Assembly: GCF_000002865.3 (NCBI RefSeq)
Contig: NW_001865043.1
Location: forward strand, 1,233,018-1,297,017
Reading direction: 5' to 3'
DNA length: 64,000 nucleotides
Origin: Monosiga brevicollis MX1
Lineage: Eukaryota; Opisthokonta; Choanoflagellata; Craspedida; Salpingoecidae
Made by a program: the position numbers and the translations under genes. Numbering within the stretch: position 1 is the stretch's first letter; every line of letters begins with the position of its first letter. Under the pieces are notes generated by a model that saw only the letters and a program-made list of their open reading frames with translations, ran no database searches and had not been told where the DNA came from. Shown here in pieces: positions 35,346-46,597 of the stretch.

Positions 35346-38300
35346 ATGGGTGTCAAGGGCCACGGGAGTCAAAAGCTCCCGCCCAATCGCCCCCGCCATG
35401 CCGCTGTCCTTCCCGAGGAGGCCCTCGTCACCTTTTCCGACATGACCGCCGTCGACTTGCACCAGAGCAAGACAGTCTATAGCCACATCAGCGGCTACAT
35501 TCGACGAGGCGGTATCACCGCCATCCTTGGAGCCTCCAGCTCCGGCAAATCCGTTTTGCTCAAGGTTCGCTTCGATCTCGCACCGCCTGAGCCTCCCAAG
35601 GCAGCGCAGCATATCCACCAAGATGCCGCAAACCAGACTCATGGCCAGCCACTGATATATTTTTGCTAGGCCTTGGCTGGTCGGGGTCATGAGATGCCCG
35701 ACCTTGAGCTGCGCGGTACCATGGTCCTCGACAATAAAAGCACACCCCTCAACGACTTTCACAAGCCTGCGGTTTTTGTACCACAACACGACGATGGTAC
35801 GCATGCCTTCCCGAACCACATTTGGCAAACCTCAGCCCTTACACCACCAAGAGACCCAAAGTCTCATTTCATCACTTTCAGCTTGAGCTCCGAACCTCAC
35901 CCCTCTGACCTTGCTTGCCCAGGTCTGATCGGTGTCATGACACCGCGCGAAATGTTCACCTTTGCCGCCAAAATGAAGAACAACCTCGACGACACCGAAG
36001 TGACCAAGCTGGTCGATGACACCCTCGATCGTGTCGGCTTGGCACACGTGGCTGACCAACAAGCCGGTACCATTTATCGCCGAGGCCTCTCCGGTGGGCA
36101 AAAGCGCCGCTGCTCCGTTGGCATCGAGCTCGTTTCAAGCCCGAAGTTGCTCTGCCTCGATGAGGTTGGCTTTACGCACTTCCCCTGCTCGCCTCTCTGG
36201 CTTGTCAGCGTTGTCCCAGCAGCCACCGTTGTCCCAGCACCAGCCATTGTAGTCATCTTGCGCCGTGATCTCCTGCTTCCTACTCCATTCCTTAGCCTAC
36301 TTCGGGCCTTGACACGTCCTCGGCCATCGACCTGATCCGCACCATCCGCGAGCTCGTCACGGCCTCTGATGGAAGCATGGGGGCTGTTCTTTCCATCCAC
36401 CAGCCCAACAACGAGATCCTCTCTTACTTTGACGATGTGCGCCTTGCCTGCTTCCCCTTCACCTGCGCTGCCATCTTTTGATGCGATGATCTCCTCTTCC
36501 TTCCTGGCTCACAAGGCACACTCGCTGGCGCTCATCTCGTCTAGATTATTATCATGGCCGATGAAGGTTGCGCTTTCTGCGGGCCCGTTGAAGATGCCGT
36601 CCGCTACTTTACCAGCATTGGCCATCCCCTGCCCGTCGGGACCACTCCGACAGACTTTTTTCTTCAGGTCGATACCAGCAACCATTGGTCCCTGTGCTTG
36701 CGATCATGATGGGTCTCATGCAACATCCCCTCTGGTTCATGCCTCATGCAACATAGATTGTCGATAAGGATTCTACCGGCACGGCCATGGACTGGAATCC
36801 CTCAGAGCAGCAAAACTTTGCCTCCGCCTTCCTGGACTCGCCTCGCAACAAGTACAACGCTCAACTCAGCCAACTGCAGCTCACAGGCGCAGTGCAGGCG
36901 GGTGCCATTCACAAAAACACTCTGCTCGAGGCGTACGTCTCGTGCCCTCTCTCAATCCCCCACCCCTCTCTTGCCTCCAGAATGGGCAGTCATCGCCTTG
37001 CTAATGATGCAATGCTGCTCTCAACAGGTCATGGTTGACGCAATACTGGCTGTTGCTCAAACGCTTCTTTCTCATTGCACGCCGAGACCTTTCGCTCTAC
37101 TACCTCCAAATTTTCCTGCAAGCCACCTATGGCTTTTTGATTGGCGCATCCTTCTATCAGCTCCCAGCTTCCATCGATGGACGTATTAACGACCTCTTTT
37201 CCGGTGTCATCTGGCTTCTTGGCGTGGCATCCTACGTGCACATCTTCAAGTCCGTTCAGTACTCCGATTTCTTGATCGCTCAAACCGCTCCACTTGATTT
37301 CACATCCGCCTGTGCACGTCACACGTACGTCTCAGTGTTGCCCACTCTCATGATTCACTCCCGCTGCTTGTTTGGGACGCCTAGGGTTTTCTATTGGACC
37401 GAAATGCTCCGCGTCTTCCACCACGAGCGAAGCAATGGCACCTACCGCATTCTCCCCTATTACTTGGCCGAACTGACCAGCACGCTCATCTTTTTCATCA
37501 TCTTTTGGACCGGTCCCGTCATTGGTGCGCGCGCTCCTTTCAGAATGCACAGCACCCACATTTCACACCACCCCTATTTCATCATGTGCCTCAGCGCATC
37601 TTGCTCATTCTACGTGTCCTTCTGGCTAGGCTTCTTTATGGAAGGCTTGCCCGTCGAAAGCTTTGGCTTCTTCCTCCTATTGATCTACTTTGGCAACTTC
37701 ACCGGCGAAGCCATCGGGCACAGCCTCGTCCAATTTTGCCCCGGCAACGCTGCCCTTGGCATGCTCGTCTTTCAGGTGAGGCCGCCCAAGCCTTTTATGC
37801 TGCTTTGCGCACCCCTCGGTTTCCAAACAATGTCAATGTGTCTCTGCGCAGTGACCAAGATCGTGTCCTGTTTGCTATGCGGGGCGATTCTTCAGGCATG
37901 GATGGTCATCATGTTCCCATTTGCCGCCGGCGTGTTTATTCGTGAGAACGAAGTACCCGACTGGTGGTCTTGGTTGCCGCCACTCTCGCTCTTCCAGCAC
38001 GGCACGGGCGCGCTGGTCACTGAAATCTGGAAAGACATTGATTACACATGTACGTGACTTGCTTGCTACACCTGCTTGGCAATGCTAGCATCAGAGGATC
38101 CCATTCCTTTCCGTATGAGCCTGACGGCCTGATGTTTTGCTCTCCACTTTTAGGCGGTTCCACCATCACGGACGACGGCGAATGCTTGTATTCAGGCCTC
38201 AGCTTTCCGTGTGATCGGGGCTTCAATGCCAGTGAGGGCACTTGTCTCGTGGCCGGTACCACGGTGAGTTGACAGGCTTGTGCACTTGACCGACTACTTT

Positions 38301-41300
38301 GCTCCATTTTGATCCAGCATTTGGGTCCAGCGAGGCTCATCGATGCGTTGCACAACACCATCATAGACGCATCAAATTTTCAAGGGCATTGACAACGAGC
38401 CGTACCGCCTGTTGGGCTATCTCATCCTCTTGGGCGTTGTTCATCGGCTCTTTGTCCTTTTGGCCTATTACATTCCCGTGTCGCGCATGACTGCGTACGT
38501 AACCTGTTTCGCTGATCGTGGTGGACCAAGGGCCTTGTTACCAGATCAGCGTCCGCGAAGCACGGCATCTCATCGGTGAATTCCGTGTGGCTGTCGTGGA
38601 CACTGCAGGGCTGTCCGCGCGGCTTTCCGCTCCAAGCTCCGTGCCCGCGTCCTTGGTTTGGCGTTTGATAACCTGCAGCTTCATCGCATGGTACATATTG
38701 CCCCGCTTCCTCACAGCTCCTTGTGAGCTGGCCTGTTCGAGCACCATGTGATTTTATCAAACTCATTCCCCGTCCTTTCGTGTCAATCGCGTCCTTTCTT
38801 GTCAAACGCTTGTTGTCATGGCCCAAATTCAGTTGGCTGCCATGCGCCAGCGCTTGGATGCCGTTAGTCCCACACCTGGACAGGAAGTGGCAAACGACGA
38901 AGGCATGCGCATGTCACTCCCAGCTACAGCTCCACTTGCCTCCCACACCATTGCCAAGACCAATGGTCCCGCAGCCGCCCTCGTCTTCCAGGACATGAGC
39001 GTCACGCTTCCCTCAGGACAGCGCATCCTCCAGCCAATGAGTGCTTCCGCTCGTGCTGGGCGAGTAACGGCCCTTATGGGACCGTCGGGTGCTGGTGAGA
39101 GCGCATCGCATATCTTCAAGCAGCGTCGGTTGTAAATCTTCTGTGATACTCACGCGTAATTGTTGTTACGGAATGTAGGCAAGACCACCTTGCTCAACGC
39201 CCTCTGTGGTCGTGCTCCATATGCGGAGGTGGCTGGTCGTGTGACCTACGACAAGTATCACTTTGACAAATCCTTTTTGGACTACGTGCCTCAATTCGAC
39301 AACATCCCTCGTGCGTAGACTTTTGGCTGCACCCCATCTCACTGGATGCCGACTCTTCTATTTTTCGGCTGGCTTTGCGCACGCCCCATCTGCCTTGGTC
39401 GGATACGCCACTCATCTGCGCACTCGTTTCCATAGTTGTCTTTACGCCATTGGAGTTGCTGACGCACACAGCCCGCCTGAAAACACGCGAGAGTGAGGAG
39501 ACTATTGCTCGCCGAGCTGGAGAGCTGCTTGAAATTGTGGGCCTGTCCCGCCATGCCGACAAGCGATGCCAGCAGCTCTCTGGCGGTCAACTCAAGCGTG
39601 TGTCCATCGCGTTGGGTCTTGTGTCCCAACCACGAGTACTTTTCCTCGACGAGCCTACCACGTATGATCACATGCACCTCGGCAGCGAGATACCCATTTA
39701 ACCCTTCAAGCGTCTCCCTTATGAGCGTTATGCTGAATCACAGGGGTCTGGATTCGGCCGCCGCCTTTGGTATTATCAAGTACATCAACCGTATCGCCAA
39801 GGAGCTGAATGTGGTTGTCATCTGCACTCTCCACCAACCGGCACAACCGGTGTTTGAACTTGTCGATGACCTCATCTTGCTGGCACCTGGTTCGTTCTTT
39901 CAGTGCCGTCATTGTCTTGCTCCCCCGCATGTGCCCGTTCGAAAGGCGTTCTTTCTCTCACATTCGCATTTGTAGGTGGCAACCTGAGCTTCTTCGGACC
40001 TGTCAAGGAGGCCAAGGCATTTTTCACCGCGGTGGGCGCGCAAGTGTCCCCCGACGCCAACCCCGCCGGTATGCGTGCTTTCCTTGTCCATCTCCACACC
40101 ACCTTCATATGCTCACCTGCGCTTGAACGTTCGCCTCTTGGGTCCAACCAACAAGTGTTCTGCCGTCTCATCGCTGTCCGCTTCCCGTTCCTTTGGAACA
40201 TTCACATAGACGTATATCTCTCGTTTGTGAGCAAGGATCCGGCCGCCAGCATTCGTAGTTTGAATGCTGATGTCTCGTGGGCAAGCCTGTTTACGGCGTA
40301 TCACGGCACCGACGCTGGGGCACCAGTGCCTGCGCACCCACAAGTGGCACCCAAAGCTGTGGTTGCTTCTGAAGGCTCCCGTTACCTGACACTGACGAAC
40401 CATTTTCTGACCTACTATTGGCGCGAGCGTTCCGTGTATCAGATGCGCATCCTGCTCTACGCTATCATGGCCATCTTCCTGGGTACTTTGTATTTGCGTA
40501 TCGGCGAATCCACCAACAACGTGCCTGAAATTGCGGGTGCAGCCTTCTTCAGCATCTATGTGCGTTGCTCTATGCAAGGGGTTTGATGAATAGGGCGATG
40601 CCGACGCCTGTTGGCTGTTTTCTTTTTCTTTTTTTGGTATTTCGACCCGTTCATTGGGCGTATCTCATCGCCAGACCCTCATTTGGTGATCATTGCTTGG
40701 CGATAGGTAATTCTCTTCTTCTCCGTGGCCAACGTGGCCGTGCACAGTTTTGATCGCTTTGTGATGGTCAACGGTTATGCCAGCAATCAATTTGCACTGA
40801 GTACCTGGAGCTTGGCCCAGTTTACGGCGGCTCTGCCATACACATTGGCAGGAGCGTTGGTGTATCAGTTGATCTTTCACTGGTTGGCCGGTCTCAACGA
40901 CTCGTTTGCTTCCTTTATCTACCAAGTGCTCCTGGCAATGGTGCTGCAATGGGTCATGGAAGCCATTGATTGGGCAGTGATTGAAACCATGCAGAATGCC
41001 ATGCTCTCCGTCACCATGAGCATGGTTCAACTTGGCAGTCTTTTCCTGTACTCGGGCTTCTTCATTCGGGTTCGTAGATCCTGGGTCTTGCTCATCTGGT
41101 TGTGTCTATTCTTCCATCACATTCACCTGGCGTGCAGCACTCACTTTGGCATCGCCGTTGCGTCTCTGGCGTCTGCCGTTTGCTAGCCTGGAGATATGGT
41201 GCCTGCCATCTCCTGGTTGACATACATCTTGCCGACACGCTATTTGTTGCGTGGGTCCTTTGTGTCCTACTTTGATGGTCAAGACTTTTATGACCCTCCA

Positions 41301-41780
41301 ACCAACACCAGCATCTCCGGCAAGGATATGTTGGACACCGTCTTTGACATTGATGTGGATAAGAACAACGAGTGGTTGATGCTTCTGGTGGGCGTGGCCT
41401 TTGCTCTCTTCTTCCGCCTCAACCACTGGATGAGCATGTGGAACAACCTGCGCAAGATGGGCGCTGCTCTAACCAACAAAGAAGATGACGGCGCCGAAGC
41501 CAGTGCAGAGAATTCTTCAGGAGTTGATCATGCTCAACTTCAATTGGCGCAGGCCCATCTCACCACAAGCACAGAAATGAAGGTGCGGTGTTCAACTCAC
41601 ACCAAGGCTCTTCATGCTGCCCGCAATTTCTCACGGGATGGTTAAATGTGTGTTCTTCTTCTTTTCTAGGGACTGAACAATGCTGCTGGCATCGCTGCGC
41701 CCCATGTGCGCACTGTCGTGACTTCAGTCGATGACCTTGAAGTACCAAGTATTTCACAGCAGAGTATTGTGACCATCTGA
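35346..41780 (+). CDS. Full-length ABCG (PDR-type) transporter, NBD-TMD-NBD-TMD
   Basis: Twenty-one exons in consistent phase give 4269 bases (1422 residues plus stop). Half 1: Walker A GASSSGKS (near 35530), signature LSGGQKRR (36090), Walker B LLCLDE joined to PTSGLD across an intron (36165-36295), then about six membrane segments (37040-38040), a Cys-bearing outer loop (38154-38263) and a last segment (38400-38490). A basic linker (AVRAAFRSKLRARVLG, 38609-38690) joins half 2: Walker A GPSGAG split by an intron before KTT (39094/39179), LTHTARL, LSGGQLKRVSIALGL, VLFLDEPTT then GLDS, and a second membrane domain (40400-41450) with an outer loop ending before a hydrophilic tail. Both nucleotide sites look intact, unlike fungal PDR pumps, whose first Walker A is degenerate. 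It is likely an exporter of lipids or xenobiotics at the plasma membrane. The start at 35346 is the first Met just ahead of the conserved core; an upstream in-frame Met at 35070 is less likely. Confidence 0.9.
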
Positions 41781-42081
41781 ATACCTGTCTCACAAAATTA
41801 TTGATCGCGGACATGCGGTCACTTTCGCCACTTGACTGTGTGGGTGCTCGCTTGTGTTTGGCTTGGGCGCTCGAGTGTAATTAAATTTTCGAGTCAATCA
41901 ATTGGCACACCATCAACGATATGCACGCATAAACCCGGCTGGGTGGTCATAGGATCACGAGAAAGTCCAGGCTGTGCAGGAAAATATCCAAAAATAGCAA
42001 ATAACAACACGGAGCGAAGTTTACATGTCAATCAAAATTAAGGGAAACCCAGCACCAAGGAGCAACTTGCACCAGCTCGCC
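41781..42081. other. Intergenic between convergent ABCG and TPR genes
   Basis: About 300 bases holding the two 3' flanks. AT-richer than its surroundings (ATTAAATTTTC near 41880). No gene seen. Confidence 0.6.
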
Positions 42082-43896
42082 TCAGTCGGGCTCATAATGT
42101 TCAGGGGTGTACGCCGCAAAGGCGGCCGCGGAATGCCGGGTTGGTCGCGTGCGCGGCGTCTGAGGTGCACTCGCGCTGAGCATGGCACCACCGGCTCCTG
42201 CAGGCATGCTTGGGATAGCAGTCTGCATGTTTACGCAATGCAAGGCAACAAAAGCGCCAGGTCAGAGTCTCTGACCCATCAAGCTTACAAGACATCAAGA
42301 AACACACAGAAAAAGGGTTTTGACCGTGTAGAGACCTACCACAGAATGCCGTCGGTCTTTGACGCCCAGGCGTGCTTCCGATGACGACCTTCGAAACCTG
42401 AGTGAAGAGAGCCAGAGCAGCATCAGTGTTCCCAGCAAGTGGCTTGAAGCTGCAAAGGCGAATGAAAGGCGTACCAGCTTCCACGGGACTTTGCGCGTGG
42501 GGATGATGAGGTGGAAGAGAATGTGTCCACTTGCGCCATTGTGCCAGCTTCGCCCGTATCTAGGTTCTTAATGACTATCGATGACAGCACCTCATCCATG
42601 TCATGCAGCTCAAGGGGGTCCAGATGCTGAGCACATGAAATACCGCCACCACAAAGGCCAGCAAAGAAGAATCAGTTCAACACTCGAGAGGATAAACAAG
42701 GCGCTCGGTTGCAGAGGGTCAGGTAGATGGCTGCAAGTTCACATACCCGTCGTTCACGATGGTTTTTCATCTCATGGAATGGCTTGCTCTCACCCGTATC
42801 AAGGTTCTTCACGACGATGGTGGCCAAGAGCTCGTCTTCATCGTGAAGCTCCATGGGATCAAGGCCTATGTGTGCAAGGTGGGCAGCAGCCAGAGTGGTA
42901 CACCGTGAGCACAGCAAGCCGGACACTGGGCAACACGCCAAAGGTGTACATACAACCACGGGTGATGCTGTCGTGCTGAGAAAGTGGAATAACACGCCCA
43001 TCGTCCAAGCTCTTCATGCGAATGCCTGATAGCTTGGCCTGATGCCCAAGGGTCAATCATGAGAAGGTAACCGCGAGCTGTGCATGACCAGCCAAAACAA
43101 GGGCGTTCAGGTGCACTACCTTATTAAAAATTTCAAGAGCATCGGCTGACAAGCGCTTGCTCTCCTCTCGCCGACCCAAGTCGCGGACCAGAGCGCTTAG
43201 GCTGTTGAGCGCCATGGCCACCAGAGGGTGATCGGGACCACACTTTTGTCGGCGTACAATAAGAGCCTGACGCGCCAACGCTTCGGCTTGATCTGTACGT
43301 TTGAGGCGGCGCAAACATTCACAGCGCTGCAATAAACAGTCGGCAAACTGGAGAGTATCCTGAAGATCAAGCTGGGCCAGACCAGCCTGCACCAGACTGA
43401 GTCCCCGCGCAGCCTCGTCAATGAACCGTTGTTGCAGCAGCATGGTAGCTAACTTGCTGATTTGTACCAGCGTTTCGCGAGAGGGTGTGGGATCAGCGTT
43501 GACGCCGTCTCCTCGCGCCTCTGTCAAGGCGGCGCGGATCTGGCTGAGCAGCTGCATTGTCGTCATGGACAAGGCCAGCTGGCGCACCTCATCCATGTAC
43601 GAGGTCAGTGTTGGTTCGCAAGCTGCTTCAAGCTCGGCTCGAGTCGCAGACTCTGGTTCGATATCCTGTGCGCCATCGTCTCCCGCATCGTGCTGGTGTG
43701 CCAAAACGGAATCGGATGAGTTTAGCTTGCTCGGAGCGGTTTGGGCAAAATCGTCTGCAATCACTTTTGGATCGCTGCCTGCAAAAGAGATCGGGCGCGC
43801 ACCCTCGTCCATCTGATCGGCTTCAATCATGGCTGCACCGATTTTGCGGGAACAAGCTTCTTCGCCCCTGGAAGCCTCGGGCAGAAGGTCAGGCAC
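42082..43896 (-). CDS. TPR protein, kinesin-light-chain-like repeat, with duplicated LDPxELHD exon segments
   Basis: Exon 1 (43120-43896) encodes an acidic N-terminus and a helical repeat region (AEALARQALIVRRQKCGPDH, then VAMALNSLSALVRDLGRREE) typical of TPR_10/kinesin light chain repeats. Exon 2 (42954-43038) reads AKLSGIRMKSLDDGRVIPLS. Exon 3 (42794-42865) carries LDPMELHDEDELLATIVVKN. About 200 bases further on, 42560-42630 carries the near copy LDPLELHDMDEVLSSIVIKN. Later exons include FKPLAGNTDAALALFTQ (42370-42450) and the last exon 42082-42197 ending YTPEHYEPD. The splicing between the two copies was not resolved: the second copy lacks an acceptor in matching phase. It may be an alternative exon or decayed. 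The molecular role is unknown; TPRs usually bind partner proteins. An inner Met at 43830 is an alternative start. Confidence 0.65.
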
Positions 43897-44399
43897 TGAC
43901 TTGTCTTCACCAAACCCTCAGCGTGCGGCAAATCCCGGGCTGAGCATGAACTTCCCCATCATAATCAAGCTCCAGCAAGTCTAAGCCACCGGTCGTATCA
44001 CGTCACGATTGCATGCCGAAGCCTTGTTCTCTCGCGTTGGCCGCTCGCTCACACACACACACAGCGCGCAAAGAGAGAGAGAGGATTTTGAGAAAGAGAG
44101 ATTAGAGAGAGTGAGATTCAGAGAGAGATTCAGAGAGAGAGATTCGAGATTCGAGAGAGAGAGAGATTTTTAGATTGAGAGATTGGTGTTTTGCATATGG
44201 GATGGACTGGAGGGCTGAACAAAAAGGGTTGGTGCTGGCGTGGGGGAGGGCTCCCGCGGAAGCTGATGCTTCAAAATCTCGAACCACAATCTGCCGGCAC
44301 GCTTCATTGATGAGAGCGCTGGATGGATCACAATCGATTGAGGAAAGTCAGGGGAGAATGGGATTGGCAAAGATTTACGATTGCGCTCAGTTGTGGGGA
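43897..44399. other. Intergenic with GA-rich repeat (44072-44166)
   Basis: Between the start of the TPR gene and the 3' end of NSUN6, both on the minus strand. It contains a short CA tract near 44051 and degenerate GAGAGATT repeats. No gene seen. Confidence 0.6.
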
Positions 44400-44674
44400 T
44401 TATGTGGCTACTGGGGCGGGGCTGGTGGCTCGCTTTTCAAATTTGGCCAAGAAGAAGGCAATCGTGCCATCGTGTACCGGGTCGAATCTTCGCACGCACC
44501 GCCGTTGTGTTTCTTCGAGCCCATGTCCTTCCAGACCAGGCGAGCCCAGGTCCCAGCCCTGGAAGACCAGGTCAATTGTTCAAGTGAGAAGGATGCTTGC
44601 AAGACAAACGAGGCCACCAAAAGGTCAGCAGGCAACGCGCGAGACATAGTCAAAACACCAATCAAGGCTCGTCA

Positions 44675-44754
<80 letters not shown>

Positions 44755-46310
44755 CGCATCCACCAAAGTCAGCTCGGGCATAGCCTTGAGGGCCCAAGCC
44801 ACGTTGGCCTCGTTCTCTCCAGCGAAGAGGCTGCACGTGGAGAAGACGAGGCGACCACCTGGACGTAGGGCCGCCACGGCCACTTGCAACAGCTTGCGCT
44901 GGTAAGAGGCGTAGTCCTCCAGCTCAGCCACTCGCAACGGGCAATCCACCCGCACACGCGGTCGTTGGCCTAAAGCAGTCCAAATCCACATGAAGACACA
45001 GAATGGGATTGTCTGACGGGCAGAGCCAACTTCACTTCGCCCTGTGCTCCCCTGAGCAGACCGCCAGTCAAAGAAGTCTCCGTACCCAGGCCTGAGCAGG
45101 GGGCATCAAGCAAAACAGCGTCAAAACTAGCCAGAGGAAACTTTGAGTTTTTGCCTTTGGAGCCCTGATAGTGCCAAAAGCCATGTGCCCATAGTAGAAT
45201 AGGTGAGGGCCGGATGAACCACACACGTGCCCTTGAGAGTTGCGTGTGCGTCGACAGGACTTTGGCAACGTATGTACCAGCAATACAGGACGTCAACATC
45301 GACAGCATACCTCGAGGCACTTGGTGGCATCCATTTGATGTACCTCAACGTTGTGGCATCCCAAGCTCGCAACCCACTCTTTCAACTGAGCAGCCTGAAA
45401 AGCGCAAGATTTAGTGTGAGCCCCCGCCTCTCAGGTCCGCGATCCTCTTCACTTCACCAAAACCTTGCTTCTGCTGCTCTCTCTCAGTTTTCCTGACAAA
45501 AGTAAGACATACACGTTTGGGGCTTCGCTCTAGCGCCACCACCGTACCGGTGCCGCGCAGCAGCAGGGAAATGTGTGAAGTCTTGCCACCAGGGGCAGCG
45601 CACATGTCCAGGACACGCATGCCCGGCTCGGGAGCCAGGGCGCGCGCAGCCACACAGGACGGCAGGTTTTGCAAGATGGCATTTGGTTCCAGCGGAGGCA
45701 AGTCCATGGTTTGAAACACAGCAGCTGTCATGGTTATGGCCAGCCCTCGGGGCTGTTCATCCTTGAAGAAGGTGGCACGAGCCACGTGAGCAATGCCATT
45801 GCCCACAAAGAGTAAGCGGTGATCGCAGGGCCCGTTATGCCCTCGCGTGTAGGCATCATCGACATCTGCATACACTGCCACGGACGAGTCTGGGACAATA
45901 CCAGCCTCAAGACTCTTGATGCCGGGTGCAAAGACGTGCGCACCGCGCCAGATGGCCATGCCACACGCTAGGGAGACAATGACCCGGAGTCCAGTCGGCT
46001 CTACTGAGCACGGCCCGCGCGTCGGAAGACACACAACCTCGGGGAGAAGAGCATGGCGCTCAGCGCCTAGGCGTAGTAGCTCGGCCGTCACAGACGGCAC
46101 TGCCCCATTGATTGTCCTTGCATCAGACGAGGGATCAAGATCAGTCACTTGTGTTGACCGAATCGTGGTCAGCGGTGGCGGTGTCCGCAGCGCCGCTTTG
46201 ATAGCAGCCCAGTGTGCGGCCCCGGCCTCCTCACCCAGTGCCTGCTGATAACCTGCAGCCAACACCGCGTCAATTTCAGCCGTCAACTCCACAGCCGTTG
46301 CCGCCGCCAT
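44400..46310 (-). CDS. NSUN6: tRNA/RNA cytosine-5 methyltransferase NSUN6-like, with PUA region
   Basis: Five minus-strand exons, 45513-46310, 45311-45394, 45086-45164, 44755-44969 and 44400-44558, total 1335 bases (444 residues plus stop; human NSUN6 has 469). Residues about 100-200 form the PUA part (VIVSLACGMAIWRGAHVFAP, GNGIAHVA). The SAM-binding motif is VLDMCAAPGGKTSHI. DAPCSGLG holds one of the paired Cys and VFSTCS the catalytic Cys of the RsmB/NSUN fold. GQRPRVRV across the exon 3-4 join and FDP...TIAFFLAKFEKR at the end are typical of NSUN6. In animals it methylates C72 of tRNA-Cys and tRNA-Thr and some mRNAs. The start at 46310 is the first Met. Intron 4 (44559-44754) contains a long (TG)n tract. 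Confidence 0.93.
44678..44751. repeat. (CA)n microsatellite in NSUN6 intron 4
   Basis: About 36 perfect CA units directly beyond the donor site of exon 4 (coding strand GTATGTGTGTG). Confidence 0.95.
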
Positions 46311-46340
46311 CTCGACGCTTCGACAAAATGAAAAAAAAAA

Positions 46341-46350
46341 ATCTTTCTCT

Positions 46351-46441
<91 letters not shown>
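46341..46441. repeat. (CT)n tract upstream of NSUN6
   Basis: About 100 bases of CT repeat 30 bases upstream of the NSUN6 start; on the gene's strand it is (GA)n, probably in the 5' leader or promoter. Confidence 0.95.
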
Positions 46442-46597
46442 TTTTTTTTCTTTTCTTGTGATGAAATTCACACACAAGCAGAATTCTCCCATATGGTTTT
46501 CAACTCTCAGAGTGCAACCAAAGGGATGTATGTCCTGCACAGCAGGCGGCTAGGCGCTTGTTCAGTGGGAACCTTGTTACTGGCCCTCTTGCGCTCA

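Noticed and set aside
38500-38832. End of one half-transporter and start of a second gene (Met at 38818)
   Set aside because: An exon 38609-38690 joins both sides in phase, and the acceptor at 38833 removes the Met, giving one full-length reading frame typical of PDR proteins.
46280-46540. Arg-Glu repeat N-terminal extension of NSUN6
   Set aside because: It comes from reading the (GA)n tract upstream of the true Met at 46310; related proteins start at the PUA-side domain.
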